A DNA stretch of 64,000 nucleotides from positions 124,001 to 188,000 of the forward strand of contig NZ_JBBJLN010000006.1 of the NCBI RefSeq assembly GCF_037658235.1, read 5' to 3'. Shown one piece after another: positions 1 through 9,646 of this stretch (positions are counted from its first letter, which is position 1; every line of letters starts with the position of its first letter). The notes beneath the pieces are model-generated. The model was given only the letters and a program-made list of their open reading frames with translations, searched no databases and had not been told where the DNA came from. The stretch is from Yunchengibacter salinarum (lineage in GTDB: Bacteria; Pseudomonadota; Alphaproteobacteria; Sphingomonadales; Kordiimonadaceae). Made by a program: the position numbers and the translations under genes.

Positions 1-2
1 GC

Positions 3-842
3 ATCTTCGCCGCGCACAGGCCGCGCGGTGTGATGCATCTGGCGGCGGAAAGTCATGTGGACCGGTCCATCACCGGCGCGGCGGACTTTATCCAGAGCAA
101 CATCACCGGCACTTTCATCCTGCTGGAAGCCGCGCGGGATTATTTCAACGAGCTGGACGCGGACGGTCAGGGCGCCTTCCGCTTTCTTCATGTCTCCACG
201 GACGAAGTATATGGCGAACTGGGCGACACGGGCCTGTTCACGGAAGAAACGCCCTATGCGCCGCGCTCCCCCTATTCCGCCAGCAAGGCCAGCGCCGACC
301 ATCTGGCGCTTGCCTGGCACGCCACCTATGGCCTGCCGGTGGTGGTGTCCAACTGCTCCAACAATTACGGCCCCTATCACCTGCCGGAAAAGCTGATTCC
401 GCTGATGATCCTGAACGCGCTGGACGGGCGGCCCCTGCCGGTGTACGGCGACGGCTCCAATGTGCGGGACTGGCTCTATGTGGACGATCACGCCCGCGCC
501 CTTCATCTGATCTGGGCCGAGGGGCGGCTGGGCGAAAAATACAATGTGGGGGGCCGCAACGAGCGCACCAATCTTCAGGTGGTGCACCGCATCTGCGACG
601 CGCTGGACCGGCTGCGCCCCAAAGACGACGGCAGTTACCGCGACCAGATCAGCTTCGTGACGGACAGGCCCGGCCACGACGCCCGTTATGCCATCGACGC
701 CTCCAAGCTGGAGGGCGAACTGGGCTGGCGGGCCGAGGAATCCTTCGAGACCGGCATCGACAAGACCATCCAGTGGTATCTGGACAATGACTGGTGGTGG
801 CAGCCGCTGCGCCAGCACGCGCAGGAACGGCGCGGCCTGTAG
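3..842 (+). CDS. rfbB: dTDP-glucose 4,6-dehydratase, 5' end cut by the window
   Basis: Second enzyme of dTDP-L-rhamnose synthesis: NAD-dependent oxidation and dehydration of dTDP-glucose to dTDP-4-keto-6-deoxyglucose in the cytosol. The frame is open from base 3, and the residues before the first internal start (IFAAHRPRG then VMHLAAESHVDRS) are normal RmlB sequence, so the gene begins upstream. Visible are the STDEVYGEL segment with the catalytic Asp-Glu, the YSASK form of the SDR YxxxK motif, and CSNNYGPYH further on. About 280 residues are present, so only the N-terminal Rossmann strand is missing. It leads a rfbB-rfbD-rfbA series. rfbC, the epimerase, is not in the window and may lie upstream. 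Identification is secure. Confidence 0.95.
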   Translation: MFAAHRPRGVMHLAAESHVDRSITGAADFIQSNITGTFILLEAARDYFNELDADGQGAFRFLHVSTDEVYGELGDTGLFTEETPYAPRSPYSASKASADHLALAWHATYGLPVVVSNCSNNYGPYHLPEKLIPLMILNALDGRPLPVYGDGSNVRDWLYVDDHARALHLIWAEGRLGEKYNVGGRNERTNLQVVHRICDALDRLRPKDDGSYRDQISFVTDRPGHDARYAIDASKLEGELGWRAEESFETGIDKTIQWYLDNDWWWQPLRQHAQERRGL

Positions 843-892
843 GGGAAAAGCACCGGTTGAACACCCACTGACACACCGCCGAGGGGGGACAT

Positions 893-1801
893 ATGCATCG
901 TATCGCCATTATCGGAAAGCAGGGTCAGGTGGCCCGATCGCTCGCCGAAGCCGCCCCGGCCCATGGCCTTGAGGCTGTCTTTCTGGCCCGGCCCGCGCTG
1001 GACCTGGCCCGGCTGACACCCGCGCAAAGCCCGGCGCTGACGGACATGCTGGCCGGGCTGGGCGTGGATGCGGTGATCAATGCCGCCGCCTATACCAATG
1101 TGGACGGCGCGGAGGGCGACGAGGCCACGGCCACCACTGTCAACGCCACCGGAACCGCCGTTCTGGCGGATGTGGCGGCACGGCTGAACGTGCCTTTCCT
1201 GCACATTTCCACCGACTATGTGTTCGACGGCAGCAAGCCCGGCGCTTATGTGGAGCATGATCCGGTGGCCCCCATGGGCGCCTATGGCCGCTCCAAGCTG
1301 GCGGGGGAGCGGGCCGTAAGGGCCGCCAATCCGCATGCCTTCATCTTTCGCACCGCCTGGGTTTACAGCCCGTTCGGGAAAAACTTTCTGAAAACCATGC
1401 TGCGGCTGGCGGCGAACCGGGACGAACTGGGCGTGGTGGCGGATCAGCACGGCAATCCCACCTATGCCCCCGCCATTGCGGACGGGCTGCTGGCCGTGCT
1501 GGCGGCGCTGCCGGAAAGCGGCTGGCAGAAACGGGCCGGGCTGTATCACATGACCGCGACGGGGGACGCCACATGGCACGCCTTCGCCGAGGCCATTTTC
1601 GACGAGGCCGCCCGCTTCGGCCATCCGCGCCCCGCCGTGAAGGCGCTGACCACCGCCGATTTTCCCACACCCGCCGCGCGCCCCGCCAATTCGCGGCTGA
1701 ACAGTGCGCGCCTGGAAAGCACCTTTGGCGTACGGCTGCCCCACTGGCGGCTGAGCACACGGGCCTGCGTGCGCCGCCTTTTCCACCAAGGCGGGCTTTG
1801 A
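893..1801 (+). CDS. rfbD: dTDP-4-dehydrorhamnose reductase
   Basis: Last step of dTDP-L-rhamnose synthesis: NAD(P)H-dependent reduction of dTDP-4-keto-rhamnose. The 302-residue length fits the family. It opens with a GKQGQVARSL nucleotide-binding turn and continues with AAYTNVDGAE, STDYVFDG and YGRSKLAGE (YxxxK catalytic pair), all hallmarks of RmlD. The ATG is preceded by a strong GAGGGGGG Shine-Dalgarno stretch. It lies 50 bp downstream of rfbB on the same strand and is probably cotranscribed. Nothing appears broken. Confidence 0.96.
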   Translation: MHRIAIIGKQGQVARSLAEAAPAHGLEAVFLARPALDLARLTPAQSPALTDMLAGLGVDAVINAAAYTNVDGAEGDEATATTVNATGTAVLADVAARLNVPFLHISTDYVFDGSKPGAYVEHDPVAPMGAYGRSKLAGERAVRAANPHAFIFRTAWVYSPFGKNFLKTMLRLAANRDELGVVADQHGNPTYAPAIADGLLAVLAALPESGWQKRAGLYHMTATGDATWHAFAEAIFDEAARFGHPRPAVKALTTADFPTPAARPANSRLNSARLESTFGVRLPHWRLSTRACVRRLFHQGGL

Positions 1802-1887
1802 TCCGGCGCGCGCTTTGGGCTAAGGCTTGAAGCCGGACAGGCAAAGACCGGGGCGCCGGGGCGCGCCACAGTGTAACAGGGGGTTTC

Positions 1888-2772
1888 ATGAAGGGTATCA
1901 TTCTGGCGGGCGGCAAGGGCACGCGGCTCTATCCCATCACCAAGTCGATCAGCAAGCAGTTGCTGCCGATCTATGACAAGCCGATGATCTATTACCCCCT
2001 CAGCACGCTGATGCTGGCGGGCATTCGGGAAATCCTGATCATTTCCAGCCCGGAACATCTGCCGCTCTATGAAGACCTGCTGGGCGACGGCAGCCAATGG
2101 GGCATCCGGCTGGAATACCGCGTTCAGGAAGAACCCAACGGCCTGGCGGAAGCCTTCCTGATCGGGGAGAGCTTCATCAATGGGGAGCCCTGCGCGCTGG
2201 CGCTGGGCGACAACATCTTTTATGCGGCGGGCTTCACCCAGTATCTGCAACAGGCCAGCACGGTAACGAACGGCGCCTATGTGTTCGCCTATCAGGTGGG
2301 CGACCCCGGCGCCTTCGGCGTGGTGGAAGTGGACAGCACCGGCAAGGCCCTGTCGATTGAGGAAAAGCCCGCCAACCCCAAAAGCAATCTGGCGGTGACG
2401 GGGCTGTATTTCTACGACCACAAAGTGGTGGACATCGCCAGAACGGTGAAGCCCAGCGACCGCGGCGAGCTGGAGATCACCGCCGTGAACGACGCCTATC
2501 TCAAGGCCGGGACGCTGAACGTGATCAGCCTGCAACGGGGCACCGCCTGGCTGGATACGGGCACGGTGGACAATCTGCTGTCCGCCAGCCAGTTCGTGCA
2601 GACCATCGAGGCACGCCAGGGCCTGAAGATCGCCTGCCCGGAAGAAGTGGCCTGGCGATCCGGCTTCATCACGGGCCGGCAGTTGAAGGCCATCGCGGAT
2701 GGTTACAAGAACAGTTACGGGGATTATCTGGCTGGCCTGCTGCGCTATGGCCCCATGGATTCGGACCTGTAG
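1888..2772 (+). CDS. rfbA: glucose-1-phosphate thymidylyltransferase
   Basis: First committed enzyme of the dTDP-sugar route: joins glucose-1-phosphate and dTTP to make dTDP-glucose. The 294 residues begin with the nucleotidyltransferase signature GIILAGGKGTRL, followed by SKQLLPIYDKPMIYYPLS, LALGDNIFY and the EEKP segment, as in RmlA. The start has an ACAGGGGG ribosome binding site. It is third in the rfb series and 32 bp before the next possible start of a large glycosyltransferase, so sugar-donor supply and glycan assembly appear to be transcribed together. Confidence 0.96.
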   Translation: MKGIILAGGKGTRLYPITKSISKQLLPIYDKPMIYYPLSTLMLAGIREILIISSPEHLPLYEDLLGDGSQWGIRLEYRVQEEPNGLAEAFLIGESFINGEPCALALGDNIFYAAGFTQYLQQASTVTNGAYVFAYQVGDPGAFGVVEVDSTGKALSIEEKPANPKSNLAVTGLYFYDHKVVDIARTVKPSDRGELEITAVNDAYLKAGTLNVISLQRGTAWLDTGTVDNLLSASQFVQTIEARQGLKIACPEEVAWRSGFITGRQLKAIADGYKNSYGDYLAGLLRYGPMDSDL

Positions 2773-2839
2773 CAACGGATCGGCTGCCGCCCCTGCCTGA
2801 TCGATGTGTGCGGGCGGCCCCTGCATCAAGGAACGCGGT

Positions 2840-5467
2840 GTGAAGGCACTCGGCGGCAAACGGTTGAAACAGGCGGATGCACAAGCCCTGCTGATGCTGG
2901 TGCTTGGCCGCCTGCCCACCGGCCCGGCGGACACAGCCCCCCTGCTGAAACAGCCCCCGCGCGCCGCCCTGCGTGCGCTGGTCAATCGTCCGCTTTATCG
3001 CCATGAAGTGCTGCCCCATTTGATGAGTGGCCGCCATGTGCCGCATCTGGGCCTGCCGCGGGAAACTTTCCGCACCGTGCGGCGCCGCGCGGCACACCTG
3101 CTCGCCGCCCGCCACCGCCGCACCACGCGCCGACGGCTGGCCTTTGCGGAAAGCTGGCCCGATCTGCTGCGGGCGGCATATGAAACCCGCCCGCTCAGGC
3201 GGGCCTTTCTGGACCGGTTCACCGCGCTGGACGGGCCGCAGGGCGCGGCGGAGCGGTTGGAACAGGTGGTCGCCGCCCTTGGCCGCCTGGCCAGAACGCG
3301 CAAGCCGGGCCTGGTGGCCGAGATCGAAGCGGTTCAGGGCCACCATGTGCGCGGATGGGCGGTGGACGAAAACCGCCCCGACCAACCGGTTTCCCTGCTG
3401 TTCATGCTGAACGGGGTACTGGCCGGAACGGTGCGCGCGGATGGCTTCCGCCGCGACATTCAGGACCGTTTCGGCGGCAGCGGCACCTTTGGCTTCGAAC
3501 AGGATGTGAGCCTGCCCCCGGCGCTGATGAGCGCACGCAGCCTGACCCTGTCCGTGCTGGAAGCCACCACCGGCCTGCCCGTCTGCCCGCCGGTCACGCT
3601 TTATGGCGACATGGCGGCACCGCTGGCCCATACGCAAAGACTGGTGCACCGGCTGGAACGGCTGGGCGCCACGCTTGCAGCCCGCACAGACGGGAAGACG
3701 GCTCCCCTCGCCCAAGAGATCCGGGACACGCTGAACCGGCTGGAAAAGCGCCTGCCCCGCGCCAGCCAGTTTGCCGCTTTCCCGCTGGAAAATTTCGACC
3801 TGTTCGCCGCCTGCCACGGCCCCGGCACACCGCCGGAGGAACCGGGCCCGCCCAAGGCAGACAGCCCCGCCATTCTGCTGGTGGGGCCGCCGACGGAAAC
3901 CGACGCGGCCCGCGCCCGGCTGACCGATCAGACCCGCCCTCCCGGCACGGTCATCCCGGTTCCCGACGGGCCGGGCCTGGCCGAGCGGGCCGGGCAAGCC
4001 CTGGCGGACCAGCCGCAGGATGCCCCGATCATGCTGTTGCGGGCCGGGGACCGGCTGGCCGCGCCCGCCTGTGACTGGATGGCCCGCATGGTCGCCCGCG
4101 TGCCCGACTCAGGCGAAGCGCTGATCACCGCCGACCATGACCGTTTGGCATCCGTCGGCGAAGATCATGCCGACCCTGGCTTCAAGCCGCTGTGGCCGGA
4201 TCGGGACATGCTGATGGCGCGGGACCCTTACGGCCCGGCGCTGGCCTTCACGCCCGCCCTGCTCGCCCGCATATCGGGAACGGATGCGGTTGAAAGCGCG
4301 GCGGGCCTGGCCTTTGCCCTGATGCTGGCGGCGCCGGATGGCCACTGGCACCATTGCCCGGAACGCCTGTGGCATTTCACCGGGCCGCCCCGCGCGCCGC
4401 ACGCGGAACGTGCGGCGCTGCTGAACGCGCATTTCAAGGACGGGGGCCGCGCTGTCAGCATAACCCCGTGGGACTGCCCCCTGTCCGGCCCGGTGGACGA
4501 CGCGCTGGATGTGCGCCCTGCCGCGCCGGACGGGCACACGCTCAGCATCATCATCCCCACCCGCAACGGGCTGGATCTACTCGCCCCCTGCCTGGACAGC
4601 CTGTGGGCCACGGCCAGCGGCACGGTGGCGCTGGATGTGATCATCATGGACAATGGCTCGGACGATCCGGCCACGCTGGACTGGCTGCAAAAGGCGGAAC
4701 AGGATGGCCGCGCCCGTATCATCCGGGATGACAGGCCCTTCAACTGGTCGGCCCTGAACAATGCGGGCGCCGAGGCCGCGCACGGGGATATGCTGCTGTT
4801 CCTGAACAATGACACCGTGGCGCTCAGCCGGGACTGGGACCGGCAGGTGGTGGCGCAATTATCCCGCCAGAATGTGGGCGCGGTGGGGGCGCGCCTGCTC
4901 TATGAAGACGGCAGCCTGCAACATGCCGGGCTGGTGCTGTACCCCACGGGCGTGGCGGCCCATGAAGGCGCGGGCGACCGGGTGGAGGACGGCCTGTACC
5001 GGCAGCGCACCCGCCTGCCCCATGCCACCGCCGCCGTCACGGGCGCCTTCCTGGCCTGCCGCAAGGGGGACTTTCAGGCGCTTGGCGGGTTCGATGCCGA
5101 CCATCTGGCGGTATCCTTCAATGATGTGGATTTCTGCCTGCGGCTGACGGAACGGGGGCTGGTGGCGATCTATGATCCGCGCATCACCTTCAATCACCTG
5201 GAAAGCAAAAGCCGGGGCTATGACTTTCAGGCCAGCGACAAGGCCGCCCGCGCCGCCGGGGAGCGCACCTGGATGGAACAGCACTGGCACCACCGCCTAG
5301 CCATGGACCCGTATTACCCACCGGTCTTCGTGCGCCGGGGTCAGCCCTTCGCGCTTATGGCGCCGCCGACGCGGGCACGCATGGCACAGGCCATTGACAC
5401 CGCCGCACCGAGCGCCCAAAAGGCAGGAAATGAAGGGGTCAACCGCGCGGGTGGAGATGGGGCATGA
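2840..5467 (+). CDS. large GT2-family glycosyltransferase
   Basis: Predicted glycosyltransferase of 875 residues. The C-terminal ~270 residues are a clear GT2 domain: LSIIIPTRNGLDLL start, IIMDNGSDD, the FNWSALNNAGA region, a LLFLNNDT acidic motif and VSFNDVDFCLRL near the end. The N-terminal half is less recognisable. Around residues 170-240 is a GWAVDE...FGFE stretch like the small beta domains attached to other glycosyltransferases. I chose the GTG at 2840 because AAGGA lies 7 bp upstream; an in-frame ATG at 2804 has no comparable site. The stop overlaps the next gene's ATG (ATGA), so translation is probably coupled. Donor and linkage cannot be told; adjacency to the rfb genes suggests a rhamnosyltransferase. 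Confidence 0.85.
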   Translation: MKALGGKRLKQADAQALLMLVLGRLPTGPADTAPLLKQPPRAALRALVNRPLYRHEVLPHLMSGRHVPHLGLPRETFRTVRRRAAHLLAARHRRTTRRRLAFAESWPDLLRAAYETRPLRRAFLDRFTALDGPQGAAERLEQVVAALGRLARTRKPGLVAEIEAVQGHHVRGWAVDENRPDQPVSLLFMLNGVLAGTVRADGFRRDIQDRFGGSGTFGFEQDVSLPPALMSARSLTLSVLEATTGLPVCPPVTLYGDMAAPLAHTQRLVHRLERLGATLAARTDGKTAPLAQEIRDTLNRLEKRLPRASQFAAFPLENFDLFAACHGPGTPPEEPGPPKADSPAILLVGPPTETDAARARLTDQTRPPGTVIPVPDGPGLAERAGQALADQPQDAPIMLLRAGDRLAAPACDWMARMVARVPDSGEALITADHDRLASVGEDHADPGFKPLWPDRDMLMARDPYGPALAFTPALLARISGTDAVESAAGLAFALMLAAPDGHWHHCPERLWHFTGPPRAPHAERAALLNAHFKDGGRAVSITPWDCPLSGPVDDALDVRPAAPDGHTLSIIIPTRNGLDLLAPCLDSLWATASGTVALDVIIMDNGSDDPATLDWLQKAEQDGRARIIRDDRPFNWSALNNAGAEAAHGDMLLFLNNDTVALSRDWDRQVVAQLSRQNVGAVGARLLYEDGSLQHAGLVLYPTGVAAHEGAGDRVEDGLYRQRTRLPHATAAVTGAFLACRKGDFQALGGFDADHLAVSFNDVDFCLRLTERGLVAIYDPRITFNHLESKSRGYDFQASDKAARAAGERTWMEQHWHHRLAMDPYYPPVFVRRGQPFALMAPPTRARMAQAIDTAAPSAQKAGNEGVNRAGGDGA

Positions 5468-8400
5468 CGGGGGACGACAGAACCATTATCCGGCAAAGCG
5501 GGCTGTTCGACCGGGACTGGTACCTTGAGGCCAATCCCGATGTGTCCGACGGGGGCATGGACCCGCTGACCCATTATCTGCGCTATGGCGAAGCGGAAGG
5601 CCGCCGCCCCAACCCCTTTTTCGACCCGGATTATTACAAGCGCGCCTTTCGCTGGCGCAAGCCGAAGGGCGCCCTGCTGGCCCATTATACGCGCAAGGGC
5701 TGGCGCAAGGGGATCGACCCGTCCCGCGAATTCAGCCTGCGGCACTATATGAAAGCCTATCCCGATGTGGCCGACGCGGGCGTGGAACCGCTGGCGCATT
5801 TTCTGGCCCATGGCATGGCGGAAGGGCGCCAGCGCTTCGATGCAAAAAGCGGTCTGGCCCGCGCCGCAGGCGCCAGCCCGGTGGATGAACGCAGCCTGAG
5901 CGAAGACCAGCGCCAGCGCTATGACGCCATCAGGGAAAGCGGCCTGTTCGATGACGGCTTCTACCTGTCCCACCATCAGGACCTGAGGGGCAAAAGCCTG
6001 GACGCGCTGGCCCATTATGTGATGACGGGCAGCGGCGAAGGGCGCTGGCCCAACCCCTATTTCGACCCGGCCTGGTACCGCCGCACCCATATGCGCACCG
6101 ACAGCACGCTGGAACCGCTGCTGCATTATGCCCGCTTCGGTACCGACCCGGACTTGATGCCCAGCCTGCGTTTCGACAGCCGCGCCTATGTGACGGACCA
6201 CCCGAAAGCGGCGGACAGCGGCATGACCCCGCTTGGCTTTCACCTGAACCGGGGGCGCAAACTTGGCTACAAGGTGAAAAGCCTGGTGGACAGCAAGGGC
6301 CTGACCGCCCGCCAGCGGGAGACCTATAACGCCATCAAGGCCACCGGCCTGTTCGACGAGGCCTGGTATCGCCGCGCGCACCCGGACCTGAAAGACAGCA
6401 AGCTGGATCTGCTGGCCCATTATGTGGTGGCGGGCACGGACGAAGGGCGCCGCCCCAACGCCTATTTCGACACCGGCTGGTATGCCACCCGCTTCCTGCC
6501 CGCCGCGAGCGGCGAGGCGGATGACAGCGACGAGACGGGCGATGCCACGCCCCACCCGCTGGTGCATTATGCCGAGACCGGCTGGCGTTACGGCTTTCCG
6601 CCAAGCCCGGAATTCAGCGGCGCCGCCTATCTGCGTGAAAACCCGGACGTGGCCGAGGCGGGCATGAACCCGCTGAAGCATTTTCTGAAATTCGGCGAAA
6701 AGGAAGGCCGCCGCTGCCCCACCGGGGACGGCGAAGGCACCCTCGTTCCGGCCAGCCCGGACAGCAGGCTGCCCATGGAGGCCAATCTTCGGGGCATGGT
6801 GGACCAGCCACGCAATGCGCTTGCGCCGCGGTCGGACAGCTTCGACAGCCGCGCGCTGCACCTGCACTGGGTGATGCCGGATTTCGCCCGTGGCGGCGGC
6901 GGACACATGACCATTTTCCGCACCCTGCACCGGCTTGAGCTGAAAGGGCACCGGATCACGGTATGGATCAACAATCCGAACCTGCACGAAAGCGAAAACA
7001 GCGCCTATGACGATGTGGTCAAGCATTTCCGCCATCTGAAAGGGGATGTGCGCTTTATCGAAGGCGACCTGTCCCACATTGCCGGGGACGCCGTGGTGGC
7101 CACGGACTGCTGGTCCGTCTGGCCCGCGCTGAGCGCCACCAATGTGCATCGACGCTTCTATTTCGTGCAGGACTTCGAGCCCTATTTTCACCCCATGGGC
7201 ACGCATTATCTGGCCGCCGAGGCCACCTATCGCCAGGATCTGGACTGCCTGTGCGCCAGCCCCTGGCTCGCCGACATGGTGCGGGAAAAATATGGCCGCT
7301 GGGCCACCCATTTCTGGCTCGCCGCCGACCCGGACATCTATTACCCGCCCGAAGAGCCGCGCCGGAACGACGTGCCGCGCATCGCCGTTTATGCCCGCCA
7401 TTTCACCCCGCGCCGGGTGGTGGAAATGGCCATGCTGGCGCTGGAAACGCTGGCCCGGCGCGGCGTGGCCTTCGAGGTGGACTTTTTCGGCGCGCCGCTG
7501 GATTTCACGGTGGCGCCCTTCCCTTTCCGCGACCACGGCGTGGCGGACGCCGAAGCGCTGGCGGACCTGTTCCGCACGGCGGATGTGGGCATGGTATTCT
7601 CGGCCACCAATTATTCGCTGGTGCCACAGGAAATGATGGCCTGCGGCCTGCCCTTGCTGGAACTGGACGGGGCGAACACCCGCGCCATCTTCCCCGATAA
7701 TGCCGTGACCCTGGCCGCGCCGGACCCGCTGGCCATCACCGATGCACTCGCCGCCCTGCTGGCGGACCCGGACAGGCGCGCGGCACAGGCACAAGCGGCG
7801 CTGGACTGGGTGAGGCAGTTCAGTTGGGATCAGGCGGCGGACATCGTGGAAGACGCCATCATCCAGCGCATCGGCGAAAACGCGACCGACCGTGCCGCCG
7901 CGCCGGGCGCGCCCGCGCTGATCGGGGAAAAGCCCCATGCCTCGGTGGTGATCCCCACCCTGAATGCCGGGCCGGTGCTGGACAGCGTGCTGGACGCGGT
8001 GCAGGCGCAGGAAGCCCCCTTTGCCCATGACGTGCTGGTGATCGACAGCGGCTCCACCGACGGCACGCTGGACAAGGTGAAAAGCCGGGGCATCCGCCTG
8101 CACCAGATCCACAAGGCGGATTTCAACCACGGGGACACCCGCAATCTGGGCGTGGAACTGACGGACGGCGATTTCGTCGCCTTCCTTACCCATGACGCCC
8201 TGCCCAAGGGGCGGGACTGGCTGTTCAACATCGTCACCGCGCTGGAACATTTCGGGGAGCAGGCGGGCGGCGCCTTTGGCAAACATCTGGCCTGGTGGGA
8301 CGCGGACCCCTTCACCAGGCGGGACATGACGCGCCATTTCCGTGGCTTCGATCAACACCCGGTTTTCCTGACCAGAGACAGCGACCCGGAACGCTATGCA

Positions 8401-8844
8401 CTGGACGAAAGCTGGCGCCAGTTGCTGCATTTCTACAGCGACAACAACAGTTGCCTGCGCCGCAGCGTGTGGGAAAAGGTGCCCATGCGCCGCACCAAAT
8501 TCGGCGAGGATCAGCTATTCGCCCACGACCTGATCGAAGCGGGCTATGGCCGCGTCTATGCCCCCCAGGCGGTGGTCTGGCACAGCCATGATTACGGGCC
8601 GGAGGAAACTTTTGAGCGCACGCGCACGGAAAGCGCCTTTTTCCGGCATTTCTTCGGCTACCGGCTGATGAAGAACGCGGAAACGCTGGAAAAAACGCTG
8701 ACGGCGCTGAACGCCGAGGACCGGGATTATGCCGCGCGCCACGGCCTGTCGGATGATGTGCTGGAAAGACGGCTGACCAACAATGAAGCGCGCCTGAAGG
8801 GCCTGCTGGCGGGCGCGGAGGCCGACACCACGGACATGTTCTAA
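5464..8844 (+). CDS. repeat-bearing dual glycosyltransferase (GT4-like plus GT2)
   Basis: A 1126-residue protein in three parts. Residues ~13-440 hold three super-repeats of ~140 residues beginning GLFDRDWYLE (13), GLFDDGFYLS (160) and GLFDEAWYRR (295). Each contains two half-units with HY..xG..EGR..N..FD..WY signatures. Residues ~464-800 resemble WsaF-type rhamnosyltransferases (HWVMPDFARGGGGHMT, FVQDFEPYF, SATNYSLVPQEMMACGLP). Residues ~825-1080 are a GT2 domain (ASVVIPTLNAG, VIDSGSTDGT, HGDTRNLG). No signal peptide is evident, so it probably acts at the cytosolic membrane face. It overlaps the preceding gene by ATGA. A bifunctional rhamnan-type polymerising enzyme is my inference. Confidence 0.85.
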   Translation: MTGDDRTIIRQSGLFDRDWYLEANPDVSDGGMDPLTHYLRYGEAEGRRPNPFFDPDYYKRAFRWRKPKGALLAHYTRKGWRKGIDPSREFSLRHYMKAYPDVADAGVEPLAHFLAHGMAEGRQRFDAKSGLARAAGASPVDERSLSEDQRQRYDAIRESGLFDDGFYLSHHQDLRGKSLDALAHYVMTGSGEGRWPNPYFDPAWYRRTHMRTDSTLEPLLHYARFGTDPDLMPSLRFDSRAYVTDHPKAADSGMTPLGFHLNRGRKLGYKVKSLVDSKGLTARQRETYNAIKATGLFDEAWYRRAHPDLKDSKLDLLAHYVVAGTDEGRRPNAYFDTGWYATRFLPAASGEADDSDETGDATPHPLVHYAETGWRYGFPPSPEFSGAAYLRENPDVAEAGMNPLKHFLKFGEKEGRRCPTGDGEGTLVPASPDSRLPMEANLRGMVDQPRNALAPRSDSFDSRALHLHWVMPDFARGGGGHMTIFRTLHRLELKGHRITVWINNPNLHESENSAYDDVVKHFRHLKGDVRFIEGDLSHIAGDAVVATDCWSVWPALSATNVHRRFYFVQDFEPYFHPMGTHYLAAEATYRQDLDCLCASPWLADMVREKYGRWATHFWLAADPDIYYPPEEPRRNDVPRIAVYARHFTPRRVVEMAMLALETLARRGVAFEVDFFGAPLDFTVAPFPFRDHGVADAEALADLFRTADVGMVFSATNYSLVPQEMMACGLPLLELDGANTRAIFPDNAVTLAAPDPLAITDALAALLADPDRRAAQAQAALDWVRQFSWDQAADIVEDAIIQRIGENATDRAAAPGAPALIGEKPHASVVIPTLNAGPVLDSVLDAVQAQEAPFAHDVLVIDSGSTDGTLDKVKSRGIRLHQIHKADFNHGDTRNLGVELTDGDFVAFLTHDALPKGRDWLFNIVTALEHFGEQAGGAFGKHLAWWDADPFTRRDMTRHFRGFDQHPVFLTRDSDPERYALDESWRQLLHFYSDNNSCLRRSVWEKVPMRRTKFGEDQLFAHDLIEAGYGRVYAPQAVVWHSHDYGPEETFERTRTESAFFRHFFGYRLMKNAETLEKTLTALNAEDRDYAARHGLSDDVLERRLTNNEARLKGLLAGAEADTTDMF

Positions 8845-8898
8845 TCCAGTCCCGGAACACTTTTCCCAGCAATAACAAACAGGACCTTCGGACCCAGC

Positions 8899-9624
8899 AT
8901 GAGCAGTTACCGCCAGATCATCGAACATCACGGACACCCCAAGGCCAACAGCTATATCTTCATCTCGCTGAAGAACAAATATGTCTGGTTCAAGAACCCC
9001 AAGGTGATGTCCTCCACTCTAGCCGCCACCCTGCAATCGCTTGAAATCCAGGACCTGCCGGGCCGGGAAATCCCGCCACACCCGGAAATCCAGTGCTGTG
9101 TTCACGTCAAGCCCTATCAACTGACCGAAGCCCGCAACAACCAGATCTACGGGGGCCCGCTGTTCAGGAAATTCGCCTTTGTGCGCAATCCTTATGCCCG
9201 ACTGGTCTCCGCTTACAAAGACAAGGTGGAACGAAACGAGGCGGACAAGCGCAACATCCTCACCTTTTCCACCAACCCGGATAAGACATTTGAACGCCCG
9301 GTATCGTTCGAGGAATTCATCGAAACCATCCACGCCATGCCGGTGCGGCGCATGAACCGGCACTGGGAGCCACAGGTTTACACCACCTGCGCCCACTGGG
9401 TGAAACTGGATTTCGTGGGCAAGATCGAAAACGCCAATGACGATCTGAAAGCGCTGGAAACGCTGACCGGGATCGATCTGTCCGCTAATCTGATCGACCA
9501 CCGCCCCCACCGCACCGGCGGCAAGACTCCGTGGCAGGATTATTACACCCCGGAGTTGAAACAGATGGTCATGGAAACCTATGCGGCCGATTTCGAAACC
9601 TTCGGCTATGATACGGACTTCTAA
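8899..9624 (+). CDS. sulfotransferase, Sulfotransfer_2 type
   Basis: A 241-residue cytosolic protein with the two PAPS-contacting segments of carbohydrate sulfotransferases. Near residue 30 is FKNPKVMSSTL, the 5'-phosphosulfate loop, and near residue 95 is FAFVRNPYARLVSAYKDKV, the 3'-phosphate region with Arg and Ser. Family members transfer sulfate from PAPS to sugar hydroxyls. It follows the dual glycosyltransferase by 54 bp on the same strand, so the natural substrate is probably the glycan built by this cluster. The ribosome binding site is weak (AGGA about 13 bp away). It converges on the next gene with only 22 bp between the stops. Confidence 0.85.
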   Translation: MSSYRQIIEHHGHPKANSYIFISLKNKYVWFKNPKVMSSTLAATLQSLEIQDLPGREIPPHPEIQCCVHVKPYQLTEARNNQIYGGPLFRKFAFVRNPYARLVSAYKDKVERNEADKRNILTFSTNPDKTFERPVSFEEFIETIHAMPVRRMNRHWEPQVYTTCAHWVKLDFVGKIENANDDLKALETLTGIDLSANLIDHRPHRTGGKTPWQDYYTPELKQMVMETYAADFETFGYDTDF

Positions 9625-9646
9625 GGGGCCGCCCAGACCAGGCCCG

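Noticed and set aside
5341..8430. A ~1030-codon open frame on the strand opposite the dual glycosyltransferase
   Set aside because: It is His/Gly/Ala/Arg-rich, lacks family motifs, and lies exactly antisense to a well-supported gene. GC-rich codon bias explains it.
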